64,000 nucleotides of DNA from Bacilli bacterium (GCA_017541885.1 JAFXYF010000015.1:62001-126000); one strand, 5' to 3'. Shown: positions 42,542-52,955, numbered from the stretch's first letter. The notes: generated by a model not told the origin, from the sequence alone. Numbers and translations are program-made.

Positions 42542-44734
42542 ATGGGAGATTCATACTTAGAGTCATCAAACTTAGGACGTGATTTAATCCGTTCTATTTT
42601 CGCGTTTCTAGATAGACCTGCTTATTGGCTATTAGGAATTGCTTATCAACTATTCTTTAATGTCGCTTCAGCTGATATTTTTAGTAATAATACTATTATG
42701 AAATTTTATGGAAGAGTCCAAGTAATCCTTGGAGTTTTTATGATGTTCCAATTAGCAATGGTATTTTTAAGAGGTATTATTGATCCTGATAGTTTTTCTA
42801 AAGAAAAAGGCGGAGGCTCTTTACTTAGAAGAGTTGCTATGTCATTAATACTTATTACTTTATTAATGCCAATTAGTATTACTAGTCCTAGAAATGAATA
42901 TGAAAAACAAATTAATAATAATGGATTATTATTTGGTACTTTATATTCTTTACAACATAGAATTTTATCAAATAATACAATTGGTAGATTGGTTCTAGGT
43001 ACTACAGATACAAGTGCTAATTATGTTGATGGAGATGAAGATAAACTGGAAACTTCTTCAAGAGTTTTCTCATCAACAATTTTAAAGGCTTTTTATAGAA
43101 TTAATCTGTTGCCAAAAGATAAGAGAACTGATACTGGTACAAAAGATCCAGCAACATTAAATAAAAATAGAGTATGTCAAGATATGGATTCAGAGTTTTT
43201 GAATTCTTATACTAAGTTAGATGCTGATCCTGGTGACATTATTGCAATGGTTAATAAGACTTGTACATTAGATGATGGTCTATTTGGTAGTAAATTCTTA
43301 GGTAGTAAGAAATATTATTTTACTTATATGCCTTTAATTTCAACAATTGTTGCAATTATATTTGTATTTATATTATTAAGTTTTACAATTGATATTGCTG
43401 TTCGTGCTATTAAACTTGCAGTATTACGTTTAATTGCACCAATACCTTTAATATCTTATATGGATCCTAAAGGTAGTGGAGATGAAGCGTTTAAGTCTTG
43501 GAGTAAGACTTTAACTTCAACTTATCTTGATTTATTTATAAGACTTGCTGTTGTATATTTTGTAATATTTATTATTCAAGATATGATTGTTAATGGTATT
43601 GTTATTGAACATGGCTCTGGAGTTATCGGAGTATTATCATTAATTATTATTTGGATTGGTTTATTTGTATTTGCTAAACAAGCTCCTAAGTTTATTAAGC
43701 AAGTCCTAGGATTAAAAGATTCTGGATTTAACTTATTTGGTGGTCTTGCTTCACTTGCAGGAGCTGGAGCTGTTGCTGCTGGAACAATTGGATCATTCAA
43801 TGCTTCTAGAACAGCAAGCAGATTTGCTGATTCAGTAAATAATAAAGATCCTAATACTTTATTTAATAGAGGTAAACATTTACTTGCTGGATTTGCTGGT
43901 GCTGCTGGTGGTGCTGTTACTGGTATGACTGCTTGGGCTGGTGCAAAAGATCACCAAGGAAAAGCAGTATTGGATGCTATTAACAAGCGTAATGCGACTG
44001 AGATTTCAAGAGGAGCATCCGGTTCTACATTACGTGGTAGAATGGATGCTACTGGACATAGATTATTCCAAGGTGAAGGTGCAACATCATTTGATGCTGA
44101 AACTAGAAATATTGCTCAAAAGAAGAGTATCGAAAAAGCTGCAAAAGATTTATTCTCTTACTTAGAGGGTAAAGGTAAAACAGATGGTGCTGCTGAAAAC
44201 GTTAAAACTGCTAATATCGATGCTTTAACTGGACAAGATGGAGTAAAAGTTGGTGTTAAGAGTTCATTAAATGATTTCAATAGAGCAAAAGCTGATGCTT
44301 TGGCACGTCAACAGCGTGAAGGTGGTGCAGCAACATTTACTATTAATGTTGAAGATGCAAAAGGTAATAAATATACTCGTACTATTGATGCTCATGATGC
44401 AGTTGCTACTAAAATTGAAGAAGAATTATCTTATGCTGCAGGTGACTGGTGGGCTGCTGGTATAGGAGCTAATGATAATGGATTCCTTCAAAAGAAAGCT
44501 ACTTATAATGAATCTTTAAAAGATGCAACATTGACACAAGCAGAAAAAGATGGACCATTATATCACGAATATACTTCTCAACCATACAAGAAGGATAAAG
44601 ATGGAAATGATGTTACATTTACTGCTTCTGTATTAAAGAAAACATCAAAAGCTGCTGGAGGAGAAGCTACTCGTCGTGAAAGCAGTGAAAGCTATAAGAA
44701 ACAACAAGCAGATTACAATGCTACTAAAAAATAG
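42542..44734 (+). CDS. VirB6/TrbL-like polytopic T4SS channel protein
   Basis: A 730-residue protein with about seven spans in residues 20-400 (near 35-50, 65-85, 100-118, 262-300, 318-340, 345-368, 400-420). A hydrophilic Ala/Gly/Lys-rich tail of about 300 residues is presumably cytoplasmic. The central segment with AVLRLIAPIPLISYMDPKGSG is typical of TrbL/VirB6-type proteins of Gram-positive conjugation systems, where they form the membrane channel core. Position between VirB2-like and PrgI/VirB3-like genes agrees. RBS GAGGTGAT. Confidence 0.83.
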   Translation: MGDSYLESSNLGRDLIRSIFAFLDRPAYWLLGIAYQLFFNVASADIFSNNTIMKFYGRVQVILGVFMMFQLAMVFLRGIIDPDSFSKEKGGGSLLRRVAMSLILITLLMPISITSPRNEYEKQINNNGLLFGTLYSLQHRILSNNTIGRLVLGTTDTSANYVDGDEDKLETSSRVFSSTILKAFYRINLLPKDKRTDTGTKDPATLNKNRVCQDMDSEFLNSYTKLDADPGDIIAMVNKTCTLDDGLFGSKFLGSKKYYFTYMPLISTIVAIIFVFILLSFTIDIAVRAIKLAVLRLIAPIPLISYMDPKGSGDEAFKSWSKTLTSTYLDLFIRLAVVYFVIFIIQDMIVNGIVIEHGSGVIGVLSLIIIWIGLFVFAKQAPKFIKQVLGLKDSGFNLFGGLASLAGAGAVAAGTIGSFNASRTASRFADSVNNKDPNTLFNRGKHLLAGFAGAAGGAVTGMTAWAGAKDHQGKAVLDAINKRNATEISRGASGSTLRGRMDATGHRLFQGEGATSFDAETRNIAQKKSIEKAAKDLFSYLEGKGKTDGAAENVKTANIDALTGQDGVKVGVKSSLNDFNRAKADALARQQREGGAATFTINVEDAKGNKYTRTIDAHDAVATKIEEELSYAAGDWWAAGIGANDNGFLQKKATYNESLKDATLTQAEKDGPLYHEYTSQPYKKDKDGNDVTFTASVLKKTSKAAGGEATRRESSESYKKQQADYNATKK

Positions 44735-44754
44735 AATAAAGGTGTGTGATATTT

Positions 44755-45081
44755 GTGTATAATGAGTATTTGATTCCTGCAAATACGAAGAGAGGGCAAT
44801 TAATCTTAGGATTTTTTAGACCGTTTGATTTGTATTTGTTTGGTGGAGGTGTACTGGTTACATTTATTCTAATTGCGTTCCTGCCGTTATCAAGTACGGC
44901 TATTACGATATTTTGCTTAGCTCCGGCATTTATAACAGGATTTCTTGTTATGCCGGTGCCATATTACCATAATATGTTAGTTGTAATAAAGGAAGCATAT
45001 GAATTCTTTACTGGTCGTCAAAGATATAGATGGAAAGGTTGGTGTTATAAAAATGTCGTCATCAAAAAACGTCAAAAGTAG
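44755..45081 (+). CDS. PrgI/VirB3-like membrane protein
   Basis: A 108-residue protein with two membrane helices (about 25-45 and 47-66) after a YNEYLIPANTKRGQ start, and a basic C-terminus. PrgI/VirB3 proteins anchor the VirB4 ATPase and nearly always precede it, as here. The GTG at 44755 is chosen because AAAGGTG (44738-44744) is at a workable distance; GTG 44746 is too close. It overlaps the following gene by 29 bases. Confidence 0.8.
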   Translation: MYNEYLIPANTKRGQLILGFFRPFDLYLFGGGVLVTFILIAFLPLSSTAITIFCLAPAFITGFLVMPVPYYHNMLVVIKEAYEFFTGRQRYRWKGWCYKNVVIKKRQK

Positions 45082-45610
45082 TGGTTTTACAGAAGATTGG
45101 TTACCTGTAAGAGCCATACAAAATAATATGATTGTCACTCGTGACAATTCAAAGGTTACTGGAGTTAAGATTACTCCTAGAAATATATTTATATTAGACC
45201 CTGATCTACAAAATAATATATTGATTGCGCTTAGAAATTTTTATAACACAATCGATTATGAATTTTGGTTAGTTGTTGCAGATAGACCTGTAGATATTTC
45301 TGTTTACATGTCTCAAATGCAATTACTACTTAATGAAACAAGTTCTCCTGCAATTCGTAAATTAATATTACAAGATATTGATAAAGGAGAAACATTTATT
45401 AGAAATAATGTTGTAGATACTGAATATTATTTCTTATTTAAAACAAAAGATGCTGATTTAGCACAAAAGAGAATTCGTCAAATGATTAATGGACTTGCTG
45501 CTGCTGGACTTAATGCTTCAATGGTAAGTAATTCCGATTTAAGATTAATCTTAGATAATTTCTTAAATGGGGGAAATACTACAGAGTTTGGAACGGTGAT
45601 GCCAGTATGA
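45053..45610 (+). CDS. VirB4 N-terminal domain protein (split VirB4)
   Basis: A 185-residue soluble protein corresponding to the N-terminal non-ATPase domain of VirB4: SGFTEDWLPVRAIQNNMI, a DLQNNILIALRNFYNT helix and the EFWLVVADRPVD strand (residues near 10-80). It ends where the ATPase part begins in the next frame, with a four-base ATGA overlap. In most systems both parts are one chain. ATG 45053 fits GGTG upstream; the in-frame ATG at 44999 would overlap the previous gene by 83 bases. Confidence 0.78.
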   Translation: MSSSKNVKSSGFTEDWLPVRAIQNNMIVTRDNSKVTGVKITPRNIFILDPDLQNNILIALRNFYNTIDYEFWLVVADRPVDISVYMSQMQLLLNETSSPAIRKLILQDIDKGETFIRNNVVDTEYYFLFKTKDADLAQKRIRQMINGLAAAGLNASMVSNSDLRLILDNFLNGGNTTEFGTVMPV

Positions 45611-47397
45611 GTACAGGATTAAGAAGTCAATTAGCTCCTAAGGGCTTACAATTTAATGCTAGTGATTTCTTCATTAGCGACAAATATGCAACTATTTTAA
45701 CAGTTGTATCTTATCCAAAATATATTGCTCCTGGTTATTTATCATCACTTACAAATATGTCTGGAATTAAGGTAGTAGTTAAACATATTCCAGTACCATT
45801 TGGTGATATGCAAAAGATGTTAAATAAGCAAGTTGCCGAATTAAAACAAAGATATCAAGATGAAAGAGATCAAACTACAAAAGAGAGAATTAGACAAGAT
45901 GCTGAAAGTTTGGAATATTTCATTTCAATGCTTGCTGGTAGTCAAGCAAGAATCTTCGATTTTCAAATGCACATTATGATTACTGCTGAGACTAAAGAAG
46001 ATTTAGAGTTAAAGAAATTAAATGTTAAGAATTATTTAGATGCAATGGAGTTGAAAGCTGTATCTTTAAGATTTGAACAAGAAAAAGTTTTAAAATCTAT
46101 ACTTCCAGTTTTCCCTTCACAAGATATTGAACAAAGAATTGGTACTCCAATTCCTTCTGTAACAATTGCAGCTATGTATCCATTTATTTTCGATAGTATT
46201 AAAGATCCTGGACTAAGTTGTTTACTTGGAGTAGACTTCTCAGGAGGAGTAATCTTATTTAATCAATTCTTATACAAGATTCGTAAAGAAAATAATAGAA
46301 ATAATGCTAATATGATTATTCTTGGTACATCTGGTTCTGGTAAATCTACAGCAGCTAAATTATTACTTAGAACTCATATACGTAATGGTTGTCAAATTGT
46401 TATTATTGACCCTGAAGATGAATTCAGAGAATTAACTAATGCGTATGGTGGAGATACTGTTGATATTGGTAAAGGTGGAGAGTTTGGTTTAATTAACCCA
46501 CTTGAAATCGTTATTGATGCAGATGAAGAAGAAATTAAACAAGGTCTTGGTTATACAGTACTTACTCGTACTTTACAATTCTTAAAGGCATTTATGAAGT
46601 ATTATGATCCTTCTATTGAAGAGGATGTACTTACAATGTTCTCTGAAATTGTACAAGATACTTATAGAAGATTTGGAATTGACTTTAATACAGATTTTTC
46701 TCAGTATACTTCTCAAGATTATCCAACATTTAGTGATGTGTATGCAACAATTAAAGGTAGACTTATGTCTATGACTGATCATACACAAGAGAGAGATATA
46801 ATGGAGAGACTTGAATTAAAGGTTCGTCCAATTACTAAAGAATTAAAGTTCTACTTTGATGGACATACTACAATCCGTAAGGGTAGTGACTTTATGGTAT
46901 TTAATATTAAAGAGTTAATGAATAGTGATTCTACTGTTAAAAATGCATTATTCTTCAACGTATTAAAGTATGCTTGGGGATTATGCTTAGACTTTAGTGT
47001 AGATACAGTACTTATGGTAGATGAAGCTCATGTATTATTAGGTGATAATAATGCTTTAGGAGCTGATTTCTTAGCACAAGTACAAAGACGTGCTCGTAAA
47101 TATAATACTGGTACAGTTATCATTACTCAACAACCATCTGATTTCTCAGATCCTTCTGTAATTACTCAAGGAAAAGCTATCTTTGATAACTCTTCTTATT
47201 ACTTAGTAATGGGTCTTAGAAAACAAGCTGTTGAAGATTTAAGTTTATTAATTGACTTAAATGAAAGTGAAAAAGAAAGTATTAAACGTTATTCTCAAGG
47301 AGAGGCTTTACTAGTATGTGGAGATAGACGTATGAGAATAAATGTTGCTGTTACACAAGATGAATTAGATTCCTTTGGATCTGGAGGAGGATTCTAA
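45607..47397 (+). CDS. VirB4-family T4SS ATPase (C-terminal part of split VirB4)
   Basis: A 596-residue AAA+ ATPase of the VirB4/TraC/TrsE class that energises subunit handling in type IV secretion. Walker A is GTSGSGKST (residues 240-248). Walker B is LMVDEAHVLL with D472. The ARRARKYNTG and ITQQPSDF segments are typical VirB4 motifs. The first 230 residues still contain part of the N-terminal domain. Translation starts in an overlap with the preceding gene, so the two halves are made together. Confidence 0.93.
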   Translation: MSTGLRSQLAPKGLQFNASDFFISDKYATILTVVSYPKYIAPGYLSSLTNMSGIKVVVKHIPVPFGDMQKMLNKQVAELKQRYQDERDQTTKERIRQDAESLEYFISMLAGSQARIFDFQMHIMITAETKEDLELKKLNVKNYLDAMELKAVSLRFEQEKVLKSILPVFPSQDIEQRIGTPIPSVTIAAMYPFIFDSIKDPGLSCLLGVDFSGGVILFNQFLYKIRKENNRNNANMIILGTSGSGKSTAAKLLLRTHIRNGCQIVIIDPEDEFRELTNAYGGDTVDIGKGGEFGLINPLEIVIDADEEEIKQGLGYTVLTRTLQFLKAFMKYYDPSIEEDVLTMFSEIVQDTYRRFGIDFNTDFSQYTSQDYPTFSDVYATIKGRLMSMTDHTQERDIMERLELKVRPITKELKFYFDGHTTIRKGSDFMVFNIKELMNSDSTVKNALFFNVLKYAWGLCLDFSVDTVLMVDEAHVLLGDNNALGADFLAQVQRRARKYNTGTVIITQQPSDFSDPSVITQGKAIFDNSSYYLVMGLRKQAVEDLSLLIDLNESEKESIKRYSQGEALLVCGDRRMRINVAVTQDELDSFGSGGGF

Positions 47398-47425
47398 AAT
47401 ATAAGGAAGTAAGGTGGTGGTGGCA

Positions 47426-49777
47426 ATGGCATATCAAGCACGACATGAAGATGACTATGATGCAGGTCGTAGTTATTCAGAACAAACAAAAATTGAAGAT
47501 CAAAGAAAAACAGAAAACAATGCTAATACACTTAGAAATGCCGCTGATGTTGCTATCGCTTCTAAAAATCCTTATGCAGTAGCTATAGGTGCTGGTGTTA
47601 AAGCAGCTGATAAACTTACTGGTGGTAAAAGTACTGATGCTTTAGGAAAAGCATTTACTAAGGCAAATAAGCATGGTCTTGGAGGCAAAGCTCTACAAAA
47701 GGCTAGTGATAAACTTGCTGAAAGTGGTATGGGTGACAAGATCGGTGATGCTGCTAGAATTAAGAATATGGCTGATGGTGGCGGAGAAGGTGCTGCTAAT
47801 GGAGCAGATAAAGCTGCCGACGCTGCTAAGAAAGCACAAGATGCTAAAAATGCAGAAGCTGCTGCACATAATGCTAAAAAGTTAGATGAAGCTGCAAGTA
47901 AGATGAATGCTGCTGCAGCTAATAATTCGGATAAAAAAGGAGGAGAACGAGACGGTTCTCCTTCTTCTGATGAAGATGAAAAAAAAGGTGGATTAGGAAA
48001 ATTCCTTGTAAGACAAATGGTTATTACAATGGTTTTAACTTTTGCACCAGTTCTTTTATTAATATTAATTGTTATTCTTGTTGCTGCAATGGTTACAGGA
48101 GTTATTGGTAACTATGAAGATGCATTTGGAATGAGTTCTACTCTTGAAGAAGAAACTGGAGATATGTACTTTACTGCATCTTCTAAAGAACAAGAAAAAT
48201 TCTATAAAAGAATTTATGATATTAAACTTGATTATGAAAAAGATGGTAAGAGTTTTGATGCAATGAAAATAGTAGCAATATTTGCTGTTTTAAGAGCTAA
48301 TGATGCTAATATTGATTATGATAAGGTTTCTAATTCAACAATCAAGAGTTGGGCTAATTCAATGCTTAAAGATGGTTTTTATGATGAAGAAACTTTTAAA
48401 GATAATTTGATACACGATATTCTTCCTCATTATTTAAAACATAAAAGTGAAGAAGATTATAAAATTCTTGCTGATGAGGTTATTGCTTATGTAAATGATT
48501 ATAATGACTTAATTGGTAAAAATGCTAATGGAGGTAATTGTGCTTCTATTGGAAGTTGTTCTTATAATATTAAGGGATTCTATTTAGGTGGAAGAGGTAA
48601 TGTTGTTAAGAATATGCAAGTAAGTGACTTAAAGGTTCGTTTAATGGAATGTGGTAGTCCTTATGGTAATGGAAGTTATAATAAAGCAATTGATCAAGAT
48701 TTAGTTAGTTTTGAAGATTATGTTGCAGGAGTAGCTTATGCAGAAGTTGGACCTAATGCTCCAGAAGAAGTATTAAAAGCTCAAATGGTAGCAGCTAGAA
48801 GTTTTGCTTTAGCTCGTCCTACAGCAATGAATAATAGTAATGGTAAGAAACTTGTTCAGGAAAATGGACAATGGATATTACAAATATCTTCTTGTGTTGC
48901 AGATCAAGTGTTCTGTAATGTTGATCAAGGCTGCTCTTATATGGGTGGTGGAGATGGACAAGGTGGTATTGTTAAGAGTGGTAAAGTAAGTGGTGCTAAG
49001 AGAACCAGAGATCCTTTACCTCAAAATCATCCACTTAGAGCTGCTGCTGCTGAGACACAAGGAGAAGTTCTTGTTAATGCACAAGGATATATTATTAACA
49101 CTAGTTACAAGAGTACTGATCAAAAGAATTGGGAATCTCTTGCTAAGAGTGGATTAAATTATAAACAAATATTACTACAATCATATAATAGTAGTGCTCA
49201 TAATATGGGTGCTGCTGATATACAAAGAGCATCTTGTAGTAGTGGAGAAAATGCTAACTGTATTAGTACAGGAGAATTCTCTAAATGGAAACAAACTGAT
49301 CCTCAATGGAGAGGTGTTCCTATGGGTAATTCTGGTAAGAATTTAGGACAAATAGGATGTTTAGTTACATCAATTTCTATGCAAATTGCTAAGAGTGGTG
49401 TTAAAACACAAGTAAGTCCATTTAATCCTGGAACTTTTGTACAATACTTAAATACTCATGGAGGATTTGCTGCTGGTGGAAACTTCTTATGGTATTCTGC
49501 TCAAAAGTTTGCTCCAGAGTTTAAATATCAACAAAGAGTAAGTTTAAGTGGATTAAGTAGAGAAGCTAAACTTAATAAGATTAAGTCTATTGTTAGTCAA
49601 AAAGGTGTATATGCTGTTTGTGAAGTTAAAGGACCTACAGGACAACACTGGGTTGCAATTGATAGTGTCACTGGAGATACAATCAATATGATGGATCCTT
49701 CTTCAAAATATACTAATATGTGGCAGAAATATTTCTGGGGTAATACATCTGCTATTGTTTATTATAAAGTTGGGTAG
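47426..49777 (+). CDS. VirB1-like wall hydrolase: SpoIID/LytB plus C39-type peptidase
   Basis: A 783-residue protein. Residues 1-190 are Ala/Lys/Asp-rich and low-complexity. One membrane span (about 200-230) follows. A SpoIID/LytB domain has EDYVAGVAYAEVGP...EVLKAQMVAARSFAL, with the expected catalytic E440. A C-terminal peptidase C39-like domain has C645 in GCLVTS, H741 in GQHWVAID and an MMDP Asp. Both are peptidoglycan- or peptide-cleaving families, so this likely opens the wall for the apparatus, the job of VirB1/PrgK. SpoIID in that role is unusual. ATG 47426 follows AAGGTGG. Confidence 0.85.
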   Translation: MAYQARHEDDYDAGRSYSEQTKIEDQRKTENNANTLRNAADVAIASKNPYAVAIGAGVKAADKLTGGKSTDALGKAFTKANKHGLGGKALQKASDKLAESGMGDKIGDAARIKNMADGGGEGAANGADKAADAAKKAQDAKNAEAAAHNAKKLDEAASKMNAAAANNSDKKGGERDGSPSSDEDEKKGGLGKFLVRQMVITMVLTFAPVLLLILIVILVAAMVTGVIGNYEDAFGMSSTLEEETGDMYFTASSKEQEKFYKRIYDIKLDYEKDGKSFDAMKIVAIFAVLRANDANIDYDKVSNSTIKSWANSMLKDGFYDEETFKDNLIHDILPHYLKHKSEEDYKILADEVIAYVNDYNDLIGKNANGGNCASIGSCSYNIKGFYLGGRGNVVKNMQVSDLKVRLMECGSPYGNGSYNKAIDQDLVSFEDYVAGVAYAEVGPNAPEEVLKAQMVAARSFALARPTAMNNSNGKKLVQENGQWILQISSCVADQVFCNVDQGCSYMGGGDGQGGIVKSGKVSGAKRTRDPLPQNHPLRAAAAETQGEVLVNAQGYIINTSYKSTDQKNWESLAKSGLNYKQILLQSYNSSAHNMGAADIQRASCSSGENANCISTGEFSKWKQTDPQWRGVPMGNSGKNLGQIGCLVTSISMQIAKSGVKTQVSPFNPGTFVQYLNTHGGFAAGGNFLWYSAQKFAPEFKYQQRVSLSGLSREAKLNKIKSIVSQKGVYAVCEVKGPTGQHWVAIDSVTGDTINMMDPSSKYTNMWQKYFWGNTSAIVYYKVG

Positions 49778-49785
49778 GTGATACA

Positions 49786-50565
49786 GTGGCAAGTAAAAAA
49801 GCTTATATTATATTGATTGCTATCCTTCTTATATTTGGACTTGTTATGTTTGTACTTTTTGGTGTTCCAAATATTAAGAAAGAAGCTATGGAATCAGTCT
49901 TAATAGTTGGAGATAATACTACATGGGTATATAAAGATCAAAAGTGGAATAATATAGCTTATTTAGAAGCAATTGAAAAATATAACTGGAGAGAATTTAA
50001 AGTTTTTGAAGATAATAAAGAATTAGGTAATTATTATTTATGGCATGATGATAAATGGTATGCATTTAAAGAGAATAGAGAAGCTTTAAATATTGTTGGT
50101 AACTTTATTGCTTATGATGCAAATTATGAAATGAAATTACTTGATTATGAAATGTCTGAAGTAGATGATATGACATATGTATATCAAGTTTTAGAAGAGA
50201 ATAATTTAGCAAGAGATAGTGAATTTTCTTCTATATATAAAGTAAGTGTTGATTTTGATGGAGATAATATTATAGAAGATTTCTATTTAATTACTAATGT
50301 TTTTCCTATAGACTTTGAGCCTGAGGAGAACTTTGGTATTGCATTTATGGTAAAAAATGGAGAGATTTATACTCTATATAATGAAGTAGGTGTTGCAGTT
50401 GGATTAAACAATTGTAAGCCTTACTATAATACTTTTATAGATACTAATAATGATAATATTTATGAAGTAATATTAAGTTGTGGAAAATATAGTACTGAGG
50501 GGTCAATTGATAGGTTATATCAATTTGATGAAAACCAATTTAAATTAATGGTTTCTAATCAGTAA
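49786..50565 (+). CDS. One-TM extracytoplasmic protein, possible VirB8-position component
   Basis: A 259-residue protein with an N-terminal membrane span (residues 6-27) and an outer domain. Two acidic loops, DFDGDNIIEDF (near 165) and DTNNDNIYEV (near 224), look like calcium-binding DxDxDN loops. It begins with GTG after TAGGTGAT. Gram-positive T4SS loci usually carry a one-TM VirB8-like protein near VirB1 and VirD4, and this protein occupies that slot, but the sequence gives no family match, so this is positional inference only. Confidence 0.6.
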   Translation: MASKKAYIILIAILLIFGLVMFVLFGVPNIKKEAMESVLIVGDNTTWVYKDQKWNNIAYLEAIEKYNWREFKVFEDNKELGNYYLWHDDKWYAFKENREALNIVGNFIAYDANYEMKLLDYEMSEVDDMTYVYQVLEENNLARDSEFSSIYKVSVDFDGDNIIEDFYLITNVFPIDFEPEENFGIAFMVKNGEIYTLYNEVGVAVGLNNCKPYYNTFIDTNNDNIYEVILSCGKYSTEGSIDRLYQFDENQFKLMVSNQ

Positions 50566-50622
50566 AAATAATGACTTTTTTGAAAAAATTAGTTATAATA
50601 TGGGAAGAAGGGAAGATTTGGT

Positions 50623-52941
50623 ATGAAGTTTAAGTTTCGTGCAGACCCAGAAGATTTATTAATATTTATTATGTTTGCAATCTTCTTATTATATATTGTT
50701 TGTATTACGGTTGCGAATATCCATATGTTTGCAATAGAAGGACATTTAAGTGGATTAAATCCATTTTATGCATTTGATCCTTCTATTATAGGTGCAACTA
50801 TAGTATTTTATTTACTTGCACTTCTTGGATTATTTGCAAGTGTTAGTTCTTGGTTCTTTGATCGTGAAAAAGGATTTGGAATTACAACAGATAAGAAAGA
50901 TAAGGGTTATTCTAGATGGGCAAAAGATAAAGAGATTAAAGAAGAATTAGAGTGTGTTTCTTTAACACAAAAAAGTTCTAAAGCTGCTGGTGTTCCGCTT
51001 ATTTTAAATGAAAAGGAAATGTGGGTAGATAATGGTGAGTACCATTCATTAGTAATTGGTGCTACTGGTTCTGGTAAAACTCAGACAGTTATTTTACCTA
51101 TGGTACATAGTTTAGCTAAAGCTAAAGAGTCTATGATTATTACTGACCCTAAGGGTGAGATTTATGAAAAGACTTCTAATATGTTAAGAGCTAAAGGATA
51201 TCAAATATTATTACTTAATTTCCGTGATCCACAAAATGGTAATGCTTGGAATCCAATGTCTTTACCATATCAAATGTATAAGAGTGGAAATCAAGATAAA
51301 GCTATTGAGTTACTTGATGACTTAGCTTTAAATATTCTATATGATGATACTAATAAAAATGCTGATCCATTCTGGGAAAAAACATCTGCTGATTATTTCT
51401 CAGGAGTAGCACTTGGATTATTTGAAGATGCTAAACCAAATGAAATTAATATTAATAGTATTTCTTTAGCAACAACTGTTGGTGAAGAAAAGTTTGGTGG
51501 ATCTACATATATTAAAGAATACTTTGCTGGAAAGGATCCTAATAGTGCAGCTAGCATTAATGCTTCTAGTACAATAATGGCTCCTAATGAAACTAAAGGA
51601 AGTATTTTATCAGTATTTAAACAAAAAGTTAAATTATTTGCATCTCGTGAAAATTTATCAGAGATGTTAAGTCACTCAGATATTAATCTTGAAAGTATTG
51701 GTGAAAGACCAACTGCTGTATTTATAGTTATTCAAGATGAAAAGAAAACATATCACTCATTAGTTACAATATTAATTAAACAAATTTATGAAACTTTAAT
51801 TAGTGTTGCTCAACGTCATGGTGGTAAATTACCAATTCGTACAAATTTCTTACTTGATGAGTTTGCAAATATGCCGCCTTTAAAAGATGTGTCTACAATG
51901 ATTACGGCAGCACGTTCTCGTAAAATTCGTTTTACAATGATTATTCAAAACTTTGCACAATTAGATGATGTTTATGGTAAAGAGGAAGCTGAAACTATTA
52001 GAGGTAACTGTGGTAATATTATTTACTTGATTACTACTGAGTTAAAGGCTTTGGAAGAAATATCTAAGATGTGTGGAGAAGAAAAGTCTAAGAAAGATGA
52101 TAAGACTGCTTCAACTCCATTAGTTACTGTTTCAGACTTACAAAGAATGAAACAATTTGAAGTAATTATCTTAAGAATGCGTAAACAACCATTTAAGACA
52201 AAGTTTACTCCATACTTTAAGTTAGATTGGGGTAAGAAATATCCACCTGCTAAATATCCAACTAGACCTAAAAAAGAAGTTCATACATTCGATATAAAAG
52301 AATTTGTTAAGAGTGAAAAGAAAAAGAAATTATTAGAAATGATGAATTCAGCAGAGGAAACTGATGAAGAAAATTCTAGATTAGAAAAAGAGGATGGAAT
52401 TGTTAGAAATAATCCATTCCATGAACAGTTACCTGCAGAACTTAGAGCAATTCGTGAAAGAAGAATGCGTAATGAAGATGAGGTTCCTGATTTCTTAAAG
52501 AGAGAGAAACCTGAACCTGAACCTGAAACTAAACCTGTTTCTAGTGGAATTCCTACATTTGAAGAATTTAAGAAACAAATGGAAGCAGAGGGTGGATTTA
52601 ATCCTTTTGATGAAGAAGAGGATGTTAAGACTCCTGTTAAAGTTGATAAGAAGTCTGAACCTGAAGACGATGATGATATCGATGATGACTTAGGTTTTGA
52701 TGTAGATGAACTTGTTAGAAAGATCGATGCTAAGATTGCTGAATTAGAGGCTGAAGAAGAAAGAAATAAGCAAGCTGAGAAAGCTGAAGTTGTTCCAGTT
52801 GAAGAACCTAAGCCTGCAGTTATGTCTGAGCCTAAGAAACCAGAAGAGAATAAAGATGATCGTAAGACAACTATTAAACTTGAAGATGATGATGACATTG
52901 ATGACGATGATGATTTCTTTGATGACTTTTTTGATAATTAG
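50623..52941 (+). CDS. VirD4/TraG-type coupling ATPase with acidic tail
   Basis: A 772-residue T4SS coupling protein that recruits substrates to the channel. Two N-terminal spans (about 12-34 and 55-80) precede the nucleotide-binding domain: Walker A GATGSGKT (146-153), ITDPKGEIYE, and LLDEFANMPPL with the Walker B Asp-Glu. The ATPase ends near residue 555; a 215-residue tail is highly acidic with runs of Asp (DDDDIDDD, DDDDIDDDDDFF). The tail may bind basic cargo or partners. A TATAAT at 50594-50599 could provide extra transcription. No relaxase is nearby, so the cargo is likely protein. Confidence 0.92.
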   Translation: MKFKFRADPEDLLIFIMFAIFLLYIVCITVANIHMFAIEGHLSGLNPFYAFDPSIIGATIVFYLLALLGLFASVSSWFFDREKGFGITTDKKDKGYSRWAKDKEIKEELECVSLTQKSSKAAGVPLILNEKEMWVDNGEYHSLVIGATGSGKTQTVILPMVHSLAKAKESMIITDPKGEIYEKTSNMLRAKGYQILLLNFRDPQNGNAWNPMSLPYQMYKSGNQDKAIELLDDLALNILYDDTNKNADPFWEKTSADYFSGVALGLFEDAKPNEININSISLATTVGEEKFGGSTYIKEYFAGKDPNSAASINASSTIMAPNETKGSILSVFKQKVKLFASRENLSEMLSHSDINLESIGERPTAVFIVIQDEKKTYHSLVTILIKQIYETLISVAQRHGGKLPIRTNFLLDEFANMPPLKDVSTMITAARSRKIRFTMIIQNFAQLDDVYGKEEAETIRGNCGNIIYLITTELKALEEISKMCGEEKSKKDDKTASTPLVTVSDLQRMKQFEVIILRMRKQPFKTKFTPYFKLDWGKKYPPAKYPTRPKKEVHTFDIKEFVKSEKKKKLLEMMNSAEETDEENSRLEKEDGIVRNNPFHEQLPAELRAIRERRMRNEDEVPDFLKREKPEPEPETKPVSSGIPTFEEFKKQMEAEGGFNPFDEEEDVKTPVKVDKKSEPEDDDDIDDDLGFDVDELVRKIDAKIAELEAEEERNKQAEKAEVVPVEEPKPAVMSEPKKPEENKDDRKTTIKLEDDDDIDDDDDFFDDFFDN

Positions 52942-52955
52942 AAAGGATGAATATT

